From positions 4,043,308-4,107,307 of the forward strand of contig OU015495.1 in NCBI GenBank assembly GCA_907164885.2: a stretch of DNA of 64,000 nt, written 5' to 3'. Below the pieces are notes generated by a model that was not told where the DNA came from, made no database searches, and saw nothing but the letters and a program-made list of their open reading frames with translations. Shown piece by piece: positions 33,299 through 45,494 of this stretch. The position numbers and the translations under genes were made by a program. The stretch comes from Dolomedes plantarius (taxonomy: Eukaryota > Arthropoda > Arachnida > Araneae > Dolomedidae). How positions within the stretch are numbered: the stretch's first letter is position 1; each line of letters starts with the position of its first letter.

Positions 33299-36200
33299 GC
33301 AGTGATTTTCGAGTACAATGCTCTATCCCCAGTGGGTTAGTTTTCTATTCTGAATAGCAACACATGATGTTAGTTCCTGTGATACACATAGAAGTGTCCA
33401 TGACTGTCTTTTAAAGTTTAGTTGATGACGCACAACCCTTTAGTTTCTTGATGACAGACGGGAGTCTAACTGTAATCACTTGTATGGGCACGATGGCGAT
33501 CCCTGGCTTGTCTCTGTATGCTTGAAGCATTTCTTCCGACACAATAAACACTCGCGTTGATCATCATAAATTCTTCGTAACAAGCTTACTTCTTCCTGTT
33601 CCAATCTTTGTAAGAATCTTGCTAACATATTTTTAAAATATCTGTCATTTTGATGTTATCTTACAGTAAATTCCCAAAGAATAAAACCGTATTTTAACGT
33701 ACGCTTATCTCCCATTAACGAGATGCAGAATTCGTGCTACTCGAATATTTTTCTCGGCAACAGAACTTCTAGCGTTTTAGGTATCCCGGTACCAAGTGAA
33801 TATAAAACTATGACCTCTAATGCGTACTCCACACCAACGGCGACGGAGACGAAAATGTATCTTCGCTGTTGCGCGTTGTCGTGGTGAGTCACGACACGTT
33901 ATTAGAAAAGAGGGATAGGAACACTGCAGGTGCGGAAAGCACACACACAAACAAAACAGAAAGCAAGTTAATAAAAACATAGTAAAAATGCATAGTACAT
34001 ACCCTCGTGGGAGGAGTCACTAATGCAAAGACATGCATCTCCAATGTACCCAGCATCCTTGAACTTGGGTTTCCCCCTTATTATGGGATACCAGCAAGAC
34101 ATAGCTGATAAGTATGGTGACTGAATTTAGTGTCACTAGTAAAATTTAGATACTCCTAGCCCCTACCTGTATTTTGTTTTGGAGGTGCTGAGGCCGTGCA
34201 TGCAACTATCCTGCCCTATCCGTTTTAACTCTGTATTTCTGCTACTGAGAGGAACGAAAATTTACGATTTCTTTGTAATTTTAATTGGATTTCTGCTGTT
34301 TGCTGTATGTATGTTTTATTGATTCCTGTCCTTCATGGATCCCCGGATGTATCTATATTTGTACTTCTGTGACTAAGGACATTCGTAAGCTGGCTTTGCT
34401 GCATTGGAAATTTTAAAACAAGTAAAAATATAGAGAAATTCTATATTTGGAATTTTTTTCCTCCAGCTGAACTCTGGAGATGAATATACATTGAATGATC
34501 TAATGTATCTAATCAAGATGCATCTAATTGCAAGTTTGAGAAAAGATATGCTGTGAATAGTAGCTGCGAGAATCATGATTTTTGTGGTGTTATATGGTTC
34601 TGTGTCTTATTTACCCTGTCAATCCTCTAACGGTCCAGGCACACTATAAAGTAATAGGCATAAATATAAATAATTCCTTTATTTTCTACGTAGAGGTAGA
34701 CAAACATAGACCGACTTGGGGCTTCAAATAATAACACAACAGTACCGCAACTTGCGGTACTAAGAAACTGAACTTTAAAGTCGTAACGAACCCTTTCAGG
34801 CAGAATATACGTTCACTAACAATACCCATAACCATCGGGTTCTGAACTAACTATCGAACTCGTGCAGCCACCTAGGCTAAATACTAATACGTGCTCTATC
34901 AGTTAAATACCGCTATTACCTTCAATCTAACTTTTCTCGACTCTTTCGTATCTCTAGTAATAGCGTAACGTAAGCCGTCCAAATCTCCACTCCCTTCTTG
35001 GGCTCTTGTCAACTCAGCGTGTGTCACGTAAATAGACCAGACACCTGCTCCGAAATCACTTCGACTGGCCTGCACTGCGCCGCTACCAGAAATTTGCATC
35101 TGAGCAACACGCGAACCCTACACTGTATGGAAAAATTAACGAAGCAATATTGACCAAATTGCCAAATAAAGCAAACTGAAAGTTTTTTGGCAACTAATTT
35201 TACAGCTTTATCACTCTGATCAGTTTCTTCATTTAAACAGCTTTCATTTGCCCTCTGAAACGTCAGTGTCCCCAAATTCAAGCTTTCAATTTTACTTCGA
35301 GACTTCAATTTTGTTCCTCTTTGCCGAACCATTTTCACTATATCTTTCCCAATCGATCTCGATCTCCCAAAAACATTTCGCGCCAACTAAATATTTCAGA
35401 TCTAGATATATAGAGCAACCTTCGAATTCACCATTTTTTCTTTTCAATTTTTTTATACATTTAGCAGAACTTTTTTTTTTTTACGAATCCAACTTAAACT
35501 TTGATCACATACATTTTTTCAATATTTCACTTTTCAATTTTCTAAACTCTCAGCAAAACATGTTGTTTCAAAAATACCCTCAATTTAATCTGTACACATG
35601 CTAGAAAGTTGAAGCATACGGTGAAAATGTGCCTAAAAAAATGCCTTTCCGCTGTTGTTTGTGGCATGTTGCCAGACCCTGTAAAAAATAATTAGCCTCA
35701 TTATTATTCTGACACTCCTTGTAAGAAAATGATCCATTTTGTCTTTTATCCCAAAAGCTGAAGTTCACTAATTAAATATAATTAGTATTTACGCATAAAT
35801 TTAACTTTTGTCGGGCATAGTTTTTTTCTACAAAGCAATTCTCAATAAACTGAATTCCTATGGAGTTAAATACTGTGATATTAATACTTTCATATTTATA
35901 AACTTTCTTTGAATTTTTATCTTTTCTTATATATTCATTTAATATATATATATATTGTAAATAAAATCCCGCTTACAGAATGCGAAGTATAATACACATA
36001 TATAAAAGTATATACTATATTTTCTGTAATTAAAACACTTTATGTTTGTGTAATGAAGCATTTACTCTACAAAATAACCATTAATTTAGTTTGTTATTTG
36101 GTCTACTTCTCGAACTAAAATTTATCTTTATGCCACAGTTTCCAAATATCGTATGTATTCGTCATAAAAATTATGTGAGGAATTATTTGAAATAGACATT

Positions 36201-36773
36201 TCACAGTAAGCATTTTCTGCTGTTCATCTTTATTCTTATGTTTTAGGGGTTTATTTTACTGCAGTAATGATTATTGAACTATAGTTTATATTTCATTTTA
36301 TCCATTTATTGCAGATAGGCTACTATAAATTGGAAATCGAAGTACAATTACCCTCATAAAGATAATCTAAAACTAAAAATCTGTCTATATCTTAACGAGC
36401 TTAGTTCATAAAAATGTGAAATATTGAAGATTTATTGTTATCAAGAAGAAAAAAATTACAGAAGTAAAAGCAATTTTAGTTCAACGTAAAAAGAAACTGA
36501 CTTTATAGTAAAAATGTATCTGAAAAAGTAACAGTTGAAGTACAGAGTTACCATTTGTTTCTTTCCAAAACAAATACGTTCGACCTGTTACAAGCCTGAA
36601 TTATAGGTCCACCCTCCAAAATTCAATACGTGAAACAACCCATATCGTAAATAAGTTTCTGAGTATTTTGCTTTATTCTTTATGATTAACTTGAGTTGTT
36701 TTATCTTTTATGGATGAAATGTTACGTTTCTAAAAGTATCATATTGAACCGTTTGTGCATTCTCAGTAGGAAG
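33299..36773. other. No gene recognised
   Basis: AT-rich DNA. A 120-codon minus frame at 35024-35386 (MVRQRGTKLKSRSKIESL inside it) has no recognisable domain. A reverse AATAAAGG-type signal near 34680 could belong to an LTR on the minus strand, but no ends were found. Confidence 0.45.
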
Positions 36774-36775
36774 TA

Positions 36776-37704
36776 CCGGGTGGTTATAATTAAACTTCCC
36801 CTATAAACGGCATCCTACAGCGTAAACGGGTGAACGGAATGCAACGAAATTTTGTATATGGGCTATACACGAGATGCGCTCATAGAATTTCGAGAAAAAA
36901 AAATTTTAGTTCCAAAATGTCCACAAGAGGGCGCCTTTTCGGGAAAAACATGAAATTTAACACAATAAACAACCAAAGCAAAATACAGAAACAATATTAA
37001 CATTTATTGAATAGTTTCTGATCACCTTGTCATGGAACCACATTAAGCAAAGGTAAGGGAGAAACAAAAACAGTTCAGTTTGCAGAAACAAGAACAGATT
37101 AGGACGAGATTGCACCTGAGGAGCAGTTGTCGATCGTGTCCAGGACGATGTAGGGAAAGGTGCTCAATGTGACCACCGTCAGTCACCTGCAAACATTTGC
37201 CATCACAACTGATCAGTTACGATCTGCTGTTGAATACACTGGCCATCGGCTTGAAACTTTTCAGGTGACTGACGGTGGACAGATTGAGCACCTTTCCTTA
37301 CATCGTCCTGGACACGATTAACAACTGCTCCTCTTGTGACATTTCTTCGTAATCTGTACCTGTTTCTGCAAACTCAATTAGTATTTTTTTCCCGCTCAAG
37401 CATCAATGGCGCACTGTTATTTATTTCATTGTCTTTATTTAATGTGGTTCGATAACAAGGTGATCAAAAACTAGTCAATAAATGTTCAAATTGTATATGT
37501 ATTCCCTTTCGGCTGATTATTTTGTTAAATTTCACTTTTTTCCCGAAAATGCGCCCTCTAGTGGACATTTTGGAACTATTTTTTTTAAGAAATTCGGTGA
37601 GCGCATCTCGTGTATAGCCCATATATGAAATTTCGCTGCATTCCGTTCACCCGTTTGTGCTGTAGGATGCCGTTTATTGGGGAAGTTTAATTATAACCAC
37701 CCGG
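36776..37704. mobile_element. Fold-back (palindromic) element built from a transposon 3' end
   Basis: The ends CGGGTGGTTATAATTAAACT match in inverted orientation, with TA on both sides. The complementarity runs through nearly the whole element: arms 36776-37189 and 37262-37704, loop about 72 bp. Each arm carries a copy of the same transposase C-terminus; the right arm and loop read LRSAVEYTGHRLETFQ, then VTDGGQIEHLSLHRPGHD and a stop. The left arm carries its mirror copy (VTDGGHIEHLSLHRPGHD, minus strand). The right arm has extra sequence near 37380-37430. This is the C-terminal style of DUF4817/Tc1-like transposases. Inference: an inverted duplication of one element end. Confidence 0.85.
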
Positions 37705-37706
37705 TA

Positions 37707-39183
37707 GATTTGTTAACTCTACTTGTCAATTCGTCCAGAACGTGTATTTTCCACAATTCAGTCTACTTGGTCATTACTGCCCGATTCGAATCTACATATT
37801 GCTATGAATACTTTATTTAACTGCGCTTGATATAATCAATGTCTGATCTGATCCGGTATCACCAGTAAGTGCTGCGCTATAGAAACATACGCTACCATCT
37901 CTAAAGAGAAATTTAATGTTCATTGAAGCCCATAAAAGGTCTACGGGGCTCCAAAAAATATTGAATGATCCTTGCCATTTCTAGAAGTATACACATCTCG
38001 TTCATATGCTATCTAACCAAATAAAATAATCCTGGGATATAGAAACTTAAGGTAGAGGAAATCTTCAGTTGTTAGTGAAAAAAATATGATTCAGTAATTT
38101 CCTCTCAGCTTCATATGTCTACAACCTCGCGTATAACGAATGGAAAATCTTTTCAAACACTGAAATGTGCAACACTTAATGATCGTATAGATTGATCCAT
38201 CATATGCAAGCCTGTGAGGTTTCTGTTAATACAAGTTCCACGTATCAGTACTAATTTTAGTTAGAAAAGGTATAACCGCGGACCACTTGAGATTGATAAT
38301 CTCATTTATGGTCAAACGTGATGTTTCTACGAGGTACTAAATTTGCAAACCTGTGATACTTGCAAAGATGAATAGAAGTTTCTGCTATTACAATAACCTC
38401 TTATCAATACTACTTTTAGTTAGAAATGTTATAACCAATTGAATCACTTGATATAGATAGCTCATTTCTGATCAGACGCGATGCATCAACAGGGCACTTA
38501 AATTTCTAATCGTCCTGCACTATGTAGAATGTTACCTTGTAACGACCGCTCGTGGAGAGCGGCATTTGAATTTCACACCTGGCTTTCAAGGCTAGTATAC
38601 AGACCACAAAGCTATCCAGACGTGGAAGCAAATTTCATACAGTAAATTTCGACCCTAATATACTCCCTAACCTTCCTTCCTCGGCCATTGCACAAGATGT
38701 TACCTTCTTGCCCCAAGTTATTTTATTTGCCACATATTTTATTTCATTTTTTACGATCCTGTTTTTATCAGCGTAGTTATTGTGGCTGCATAACGATCCA
38801 CAAATGCATTTTTTAAGACAGTCGGGCGCCACTGTGATGACCGCTCGCAAATCTTTCATCGTGACAGCTTCTTCGACACTTCAGAGTGACAGTAACACGG
38901 ACAAAAGAAATAAAGCTTGATGCGATAACCCGTATTCATTGAAGTGGTTAGAAAGAAGTAACTCTTTGCTGCTGCAGCTCAACTTGATATTGCCCAATTA
39001 GGATCCTTCAGTTAAAGTCTCTGGAATATTGGTCAAGCCACATCCTGGTTTTTAAGGACAATGCTGTCTTGAGGCGTTATTTTACAGGCGTTTGTATATT
39101 TCGGTTGCATATACATGCCTGAAATGCAGCACTGCTTGTTGTAATTTTTCAGAATATTCTAAGCTTCCTTCATCATTTTCTAC
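37707..39183. other. No gene recognised; contains a diverged tandem duplication
   Basis: See 38207-38505. The 74-codon minus frame at 38635-38859 has no supported identity. Confidence 0.5.
38207..38505. repeat. Diverged tandem duplication, about 140-160 bp units
   Basis: Words GCAAGCCTGTGA / GCAAACCTGTGA, ACTAATTTTAGTTAGAAA / ACTACTTTTAGTTAGAAA, and TTTATGGTCAAACGTGATG / TTTCTGATCAGACGCGATG recur in the same order in two units. Possibly a third older unit lies to the left. Confidence 0.65.
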
Positions 39184-39316
39184 TTAACCCCTTCTGTACC
39201 ATTGGATCCGCGTATAAATCCATGGCCTGATTCTCCACAAACACCAGTGGATCCACGTATGGATCGACTGGTGACAGAACTCTAAATTCACTTTTTTATG
39301 TAATTTTTACATAATT

Positions 39317-39491
39317 CGATGTAGATATCGTTATATTTCTATATGTATCGATTTAGATATCGTTATATTTCTATGTGTATCGATTTAGATATCGTTATAT
39401 TTCTATATGTATCGATTTAGATATCGTTATATTTCTATGTATATCGATTTAGATATCGTTATATTTCTATGTGTATCGATTTAGATATTGA
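39317..39491. repeat. 32-bp tandem repeat (minisatellite)
   Basis: About five and a half head-to-tail units of the type TCGATTTAGATATCGTTATA followed by TTTCTATGTGTA, with one more unit at about 39538-39580 after a repeated lead-in (ATTTTTACATAA). Confidence 0.92.
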
Positions 39492-39576
39492 TATATAAAG
39501 GTAACAAAACTGTAAACTTGTTTATGTAATTTTTACATAAATCGATGTAGATATCGTTATATTTCTATATGTATCG

Positions 39577-39580
<4 letters not shown>

Positions 39581-39633
<53 letters not shown>
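39581..39633. repeat. (TA)n microsatellite
   Basis: A pure TA run left of the candidate solo LTR. Confidence 0.97.
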
Positions 39634-39637
<4 letters not shown>

Positions 39638-40128
39638 AGAACTTAAGTTGGGAAGGGAATAATCAATGTAAATTAAAGGGGACTTGGGAATTAAATTATA
39701 TTCGTGGCGTAATTCGCCGGTAATTGTTCGTATTTCAAGACGCGAATTGGGAAATGGAAATTCCCCTTTTCATTATATAATCTTGGCGCGTCTGTGGTTT
39801 AAGCGTTCGAAGATTAAATCTTATATAATTCTCCTTGAAAGATGTCTAGTTTGGGCTTTGCGCATGTGCAGAGAGAGTTGGAGTTCGGATTTTGGCCGTG
39901 GGATCTAGCAGATCGCGGGATAAAAGTCGATGCTGTCGGATGTGTATTTCGCCGCGTCTCTAAATGCAAAATGGCGAATAGTAAGCATGCTGCTTGGAGC
40001 ATTGGTGCGATGAAGATTAATAAACTAAATTAGTTCCACGGATGGACTTATTTTCATTTATACCACTCACCACCAGTATTAAGATGATGACTGCAAACTA
40101 ATGTGAGAACAGGCAAACCAAACGCCTG

Positions 40129-40131
<3 letters not shown>
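39634..40131 (+). repeat. Candidate solo LTR inserted in a (TA)n array
   Basis: 498 bp from TGTCAGAACTTAAGTTGGG to AACGCCTGTCA, with TA runs on both sides, so any short target duplication (ATATA) would be hidden in the array. It holds a GGGATAAAAGTCG promoter-like word near 39915 and an AATAAA-type signal near 40019. Its GC content is clearly above the flanks. The 74- and 62-codon frames in it are not supported as genes. Confidence 0.5.

Positions 40132-40182
<51 letters not shown>
40131..40182. repeat. (TA)n microsatellite
   Basis: A pure TA run right of the candidate solo LTR. Confidence 0.97.
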
Positions 40183-40185
<3 letters not shown>

Positions 40186-40298
40186 TAAAGGCATCTCATT
40201 TATCTGAAAACTACTACTTGATATTTTAAATCTAAATGCCCGAAAAACTGGTTTTCCGTGTAATCTTCATATACATATGCTGGTACGGAGGGGGTTAA

Positions 40299-42260
40299 AT
40301 TTCGAATTTCTACGTTATTACGAGCGCCTGCTAAAATGTTAGTTTTATCCATTGCTTAAAGCCATGGTTAGTCGCAAATTGAATAACTTCTTTAAACCAA
40401 TGACTCCTTCAGTTATAAATTTCAATCCACTATTTTTGCTTTTTCTTTAGTTGATTTCCGTAATTTTCCTTGCCAGTAAGATAAATACGTCTCACTCTCC
40501 ATCGGGGCAGAAATAATTATAAATACTTCTTGTTTCTTTCTCTCCTTAATACAAGCAAATTGTTTCAAATAAATAATAATGTTAAACATTTACTTTCCTT
40601 TGTTCTACTTGTCTCTAACATGACTTTGCTTTTATGGAGAAATGCTGTGATCAGGAACATAATTTGAAGTGAAGAGACTTATTTCAAAACATATACCGTT
40701 GCTAAAGTTTTGGGTTAAGATAACAACTGGGAAATATTTTAACTGTTTGAACATCTCATAATTGTACTACCATTTAGCTGAAACTGCTGAATCTTGAAAA
40801 AAAGGGTTTATTTTGTTGTGGAAGTAGGGAAGATGCTTCATGCGTAGTTGGTTACGAAGGTTTTTATTAAACTTTTATGAATATTTTTTGCATCTTACAT
40901 AACATGCTTTACATCTTTTAGATGAGTTTGGTTCCGTAATTTGCTTATCTTGGAGATGAAAAGATTAAAGAATCCTTTTTCTGGTTGTTATTGTGTATAC
41001 TACTGACTAACAAAAATTTTGACGCTATAATTAAAGTTTCTAGCTTATATCAATTCCCTGAGTGCAATTTTTAGTTTCCTTGCTATCATCTATACATTCT
41101 GGCACACTTCAAACCTCAATCAACCTTGAAAAATGTCGTTAATTAATACTCGCCCCATTGAATCACTATAGGATAGAAACTCTGTAGGGAAATCAACTTT
41201 TAGACCCTGTAATTTATGCAAAATTTTTCCAGGGTGAATCTAAAATTATCCATTTTCAATCACATAACACTTCTTTGAGATGAACTTGTGTTCAACACTC
41301 TCATTTTTTTTTTTACTTTTACGAATTTATAGCTTCCTTTTGAATTCGAATTTCAGTGCAAATTAAAAGTCTTTGATGGATTCCTTTCATTTAGCAAATG
41401 CCTACTTTTAAGTAAATTAAATAAATACGAGTTCTAATCTAAAATGGGATCATTCAACATTTCTTCATTTTAAAACATTCTTCATTTTTCTACGCGTATA
41501 CGAAATTTGGTTTAAAACCGTAGGGCTACTAGATGTGCGGGAGGGGGGGTGGGGAGGGGATTTTAATTAGTTTAAAACACGTAGAATTTTATTCCTTCTT
41601 CTTCATCGTAACATTAGTCGTTGGGAGTTAATTTGATAATGTCCTTGAAAAAAAATATTCTTTTTACGAATCTTGCATTTCTTCTCAATTTTTTAAAAAT
41701 CTTTTTCAGTAAAAACCATTTTTTATATCAAAGTTAATTATTAAACTATGAAAACGTCTTTTTATTCTGTTGAACCAAAATGTGTAGTAAAAATGAAAGA
41801 TTTTGAGTGAAAAAAGGATTTAAATTTTTACACGATTTTCTCAAAATTTTGGGCAATAACTATAGCACTTGATTCAACCTCTTAAAGTCGAATATTTTGT
41901 TGACAGAGTTTTCTGAAAGCGAAAATAAATTTTTAGAACGCAGCGCTACCTACTATTAGCTTCATTATATTCTGTTTTTGCAGTCGCAAACGGAAACTGA
42001 ATTTTTTAGTCCGTTTTTCGTCTTAACTCTGTCTAGATAAATGATGATTGCGTTTCTTTGATTCGGAACGTAAAAATACGATAAATTTTTTCAAACTTTT
42101 TTTTTCTAACTTCAATCAGATTCTAGTTACATAGCTGTAATATCTTAGTAAACAAACAAATTTGACGAATTAAATGGCATTGATGAATAATGGGGTAAAT
42201 TATAACTTCAACCATCTCGAGGAATGTGTGAAAATTGCGACTCGGAGAGCTTAACTAATA
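40299..42260. other. No gene recognised
   Basis: AT-rich DNA with a G-rich run at about 41538-41558. No open frame of note. Confidence 0.5.
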
Positions 42261-42942
42261 TACAGGTTTCCCACCTACATCCGTTAACCCCCCCTTAACT
42301 TCTAAACGGTGACAGCTTAGGCCATAAAGTTGGTATCTAGGTATAGTAAAAAGGCTATGCGCTACTAGATGAGATAACTTACAACGCCCTCTATCAGCAA
42401 ATTTTGGAATTAGCATTTTTATCTCAAAAACGGTACTAGATACGGCGGAAAGGCCAATTACAGAGTTGTTCAGCATCATCGATTTAGTAACAAAAGACAC
42501 CTTGCGTACATTAATACTTAAAACAGAATGTAGAAAATAAACTGTTTGCCACTATACACATTTGCACTCTGGACTGTATTTCTCGCTGAACATTGGTGCA
42601 ACGACGTCATAGTGTTGAAAATCACGACCAAACAAATGTTCATTTTTATTACATTCCGTTTTGAGTATTAATGTGTGCAAGGTGTCTTTTCTTACTAAAT
42701 CGATGATGCTGAACAACTTTTTAACTGACTTTTTTTTCCCGTACCTCGTACTGTTTTTGAGGTAAAAACGCTAATTCCAAAATTCACCGATAGATGGCGT
42801 TGTAAGTTGTCTCATCGAGTTGCGCATAGCCTTTTTACTATACCTAGACATCAACTTTATGGAATAAGCTGTCACCGTTTAGAAGTTAAGGGGGGGGGAG
42901 GTTGTAACGGATAAAGGTATCCGTTATATGAGGTACCCTGTA
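42261..42942. mobile_element. Second fold-back element, TACAGGKT ends
   Basis: Left arm 42261-42533 is matched inverted by right arm 42652-42942 almost throughout. Shared words include CTTCTAAACGGTGACAGCTT, ATCATCGATTTAGTAA and ACAACGCC. The loop is about 118 bp. TA lies at both outer edges. There is no coding content; the 81-codon minus frame in the left arm is a by-product. The arms contain mismatches and small indels (for example the C7/G9 runs near 42290 and 42892). Confidence 0.85.
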
Positions 42943-42967
42943 TATATGAGGGCAATATAGTGAACTA

Positions 42968-44521
42968 CACTGCTAAAAAAAATTAGGGGAGCAAGCAAAG
43001 AAGTTAAGAAAACCATGCGAGACAGCCACGTATTGGCATAAATGGGATAGTACACGCGTATCAATGCGCAATACACAAAAAAAGACGTAAAAAAATTTGT
43101 AATTAAGCTTTAATTCTTTGAAAATATGGAAAAAACATGAAAAGACTATTTAGGGCAACAATTTGGTTACATGTAAACGATAAAAAAAAGTATTGTTTAG
43201 AAATGATGCAAAATTTTTAATATGGAGTGTGGTCTCCTCGAACAGCTAAGACTGCTGCACACCTGTTTTCCATGGATGCGATGATGTTATCGATAAGACT
43301 TTGGGGAATACTGCTCCACTCCTCAAGAAGTGCAATCTCCAAGTCTCAGAGAGTAAAAGGAGGCCTTGGTCTCGCAGCAATGCGTCGTCCGAGCATGTCC
43401 CAAACATGCTCGATTGGATTCAGGTCAGGAGAGCACGCTGGCCATTCCATACGCTGTATTGTTTCAGCTTCAATCATTTTCTCCACAAGACGAGCTGTAT
43501 GCGGTCTGGCATTATCATGCTGGAAAACAAAGGAATCTCCAATGGCTGCAGAATAAGGAATGACATGAGGTCGCAGTATCTCGTCTGCATACTTTCGGGC
43601 CGTCAAAGTACCATACCGAATGATATGCAGGTCCGTACGTCCACCTATGCTGATTCCACCCCATACCATAAAACCAGCTCGACTGTATTGTGACCTTTCA
43701 CGAACGAATGTGGGGTTATTTCGAGTGCCCCTTTCCCTCCATACCAAAACACGTCGGGTGTCACACTACAGACTGAATCGGGACTCGTCTGTAAACAGCA
43801 CTTGGCTTCAATCATGTTGCTCCCAATCTCGATGTTCAGCAGCCCATCTTCTTCGGGCCGCCCGGTGGCGTGAGGTCAACGGAATGCAGACCATTGGCCT
43901 ACGTGCATAGAGACCTCCCGATGAAGCCTATTACGTACTGTTTGGCTGGACACCCTTTGTCCTGTTGCCAAGAGCAACTGTCTTTGCAGCTGAGTAGCAT
44001 TGTCTGTTCTGTTTCGACGAGCGGTTAACAGTATATACCGGTCATCAGTTGCTGTAGTGGCGCGTGGCCGACCTTGTTCTGGTCGACGTCTAACATTCCC
44101 TGTTTCTTGGAATCGATTCCACAGCCTGGCAACGACACTTCTGGCTACTCCAACAGCGTCCGCGACACTACGTTGTGTTTGCCCGGATTCAAGTCTACCT
44201 ATAATAGGCCATGCTATGGATTCCGGTAAATCACGTTGTTGAGACATTTTCAAGTCACCTTTTCTCAAAAAGAATAACCGAGCATCGAATTTCACAGTTA
44301 AGGCAGTGAAATAGACGTTTCTGCAACATCCCGATTTCCGCCCTTATGTTCTTTTTCTGGTTTTTGTCGTCATGAACTTTGATTTGCATATGAAGTTTTC
44401 TTCTTCTGTTTCCTGTTAGGCTTTAAATTATGGATGATTTATTTTATGTTACTTATCGGTGTAAGTATTTGCGTAATTTCGGTTAAACCATGTGCTCCCC
44501 TAATTGTTTTGAGCAGTTTAG
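42968..44521 (-). mobile_element. Tc1/mariner transposon (minus strand)
   Basis: The ends CACTGCTAAAAAAAATTAGG (left) and the inverted right end near 44490-44521 share the core AATTAGGGGAGCA. TA flanks both. One transposase remnant lies between them. Length 1.55 kb. Confidence 0.88.
43217..44247 (-). pseudogene. Tc1 transposase, frameshift and two stops, catalytic triad present
   Basis: It starts MSQQRDLPESIAWPIIGRLE at 44247. A two-part HTH follows (QRSVADAVGVARSVVARLW; then VSSQTVRNRLH). A frameshift lies near 43900, after which the frame reads LYARRPMVCIPLTS. A TGA (after EQHD) and a TAG (after DESRFSL, near 43765) interrupt. First acid in FTDESRFSL, second in FVFQHDNARPHTA, third in SPDLNPIEHVWDMLG. 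After about 43346 a further TAG is met at the end of PFTL, and the usual tail continues to RGDHTPY and TAA at 43217-43219. All three acids survive, so this decayed later than the 32000 copy or by chance kept them. Confidence 0.92.
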
Positions 44522-44524
44522 TAA

Positions 44525-45494
44525 TTGTCAACGAAACTCTTTTTCAAACACTGCAACCTCTAATAGTAAAAAACTGTTAACCAATTTATCATTGTAGCGT
44601 ACCTTTATCATAAGGATCGGCTATACACACAGCGAGTTTTGTTAGTCTTTTGATTATGGGACCACCCTTGTAAGGGCCCACCACAGAAACATCCATGTTT
44701 CTGCCAAATTTCAAGCCCGGGGCTCTACGGTGGTAGCACCCGACTCTAACCACAGGACGCCGTGGGCGGCAGAAACCATTAAGTAAATAATATAAAATAA
44801 AAAAAATAGAATTTGACAGTTCAGTCGTGTCTAACATGTATAAACAATACTCTAAGAAGAAACTTTACCCCTTTAGTTTATTATGAATGCTACTAGATAT
44901 AACTGAATTCATAGCGATCTTCATGCCAAGTGAAATGGCCATAAGGAATATCTTTTACCTTTGTCCTATCTAACGCTTTCCAGTTTTTCATTATGCATGC
45001 TACTTGCAATCTATCTTTTTTTAAATCATGTGAAACCCTTTGGAAATGAGACCAGATGATAAAATAATAGGAATTTTTCAAGCTTGCAGAAACTGAAGTT
45101 CACTTCCTGTAATGAATATAATCACTTAAAGATATGTTCCGTCTCATCGCATTTATTTGTTCATAATTTTTCTAAGGTTGGTTAGCCATGGATTTCTTGC
45201 CTAAATATTTGTAAATCTATACTACCCAGCCTGAGAGGCCATTTAGATGTTTATTGTTAAATGGGCCATTACTATCTCGTAGTTTTTAGGTTCATAGGTT
45301 CCACCAAGTGAAGAGGGAGGTGGGAGAAGAGACATTAGGTTCTTGTCCAAAAATTTCAGGGTGATGAAAACTTTGGAAAACGGGTGTTGTGAAGCAGCCT
45401 TTTTTAGTCTTAACAAAGGGTCATCGTCTGAGATAATTACTAAGATGGAATAAAAAATTGGCCTGATGGAATCAATTTTTTCTGACCAATTCTT
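44525..45494. other. No gene recognised; possible SINE remnant
   Basis: On the minus strand at about 44690-44785, CTGTGGTTAGAGTCGGGTGC and GGGCTTGAAATTTGG resemble A and B boxes of a tRNA-derived SINE. The B box is degenerate, so this is weak. Confidence 0.3.

Larger units (their letters stand above)
39188..40294. mobile_element. piggyBac-type non-autonomous element
   Basis: The termini CCCCTTCTGTACCA and, inverted, CCCCCTCCGTACCA sit directly inside TTAA at 39184-39187 and 40295-40298. TTAA target duplication and CCC-starting ends are the piggyBac signature. There is no transposase; the interior is a 32-bp tandem repeat, microsatellites and a probable solo LTR. Internal words TGGATCCGCGTATAAATCCA and TGGATCCACGTATGGATC form a nearby repeat at the left end. 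Confidence 0.7.

Noticed and set aside
35024..35386. 120-codon minus-strand frame, a possible host exon
   Set aside because: No domain, no clear splice context, no neighbours that support it; left as unassigned DNA.
39317..39491. Regular 32-bp repeats as a possible CRISPR-like array
   Set aside because: Units are head-to-tail with no spacers, and the window is eukaryotic.
43227..43910. Plus-strand frames over the Tc1 at 43-44 kb and similar shadows over 54426-54828
   Set aside because: Antisense to the transposase coding sequence; motifs are all on the other strand.
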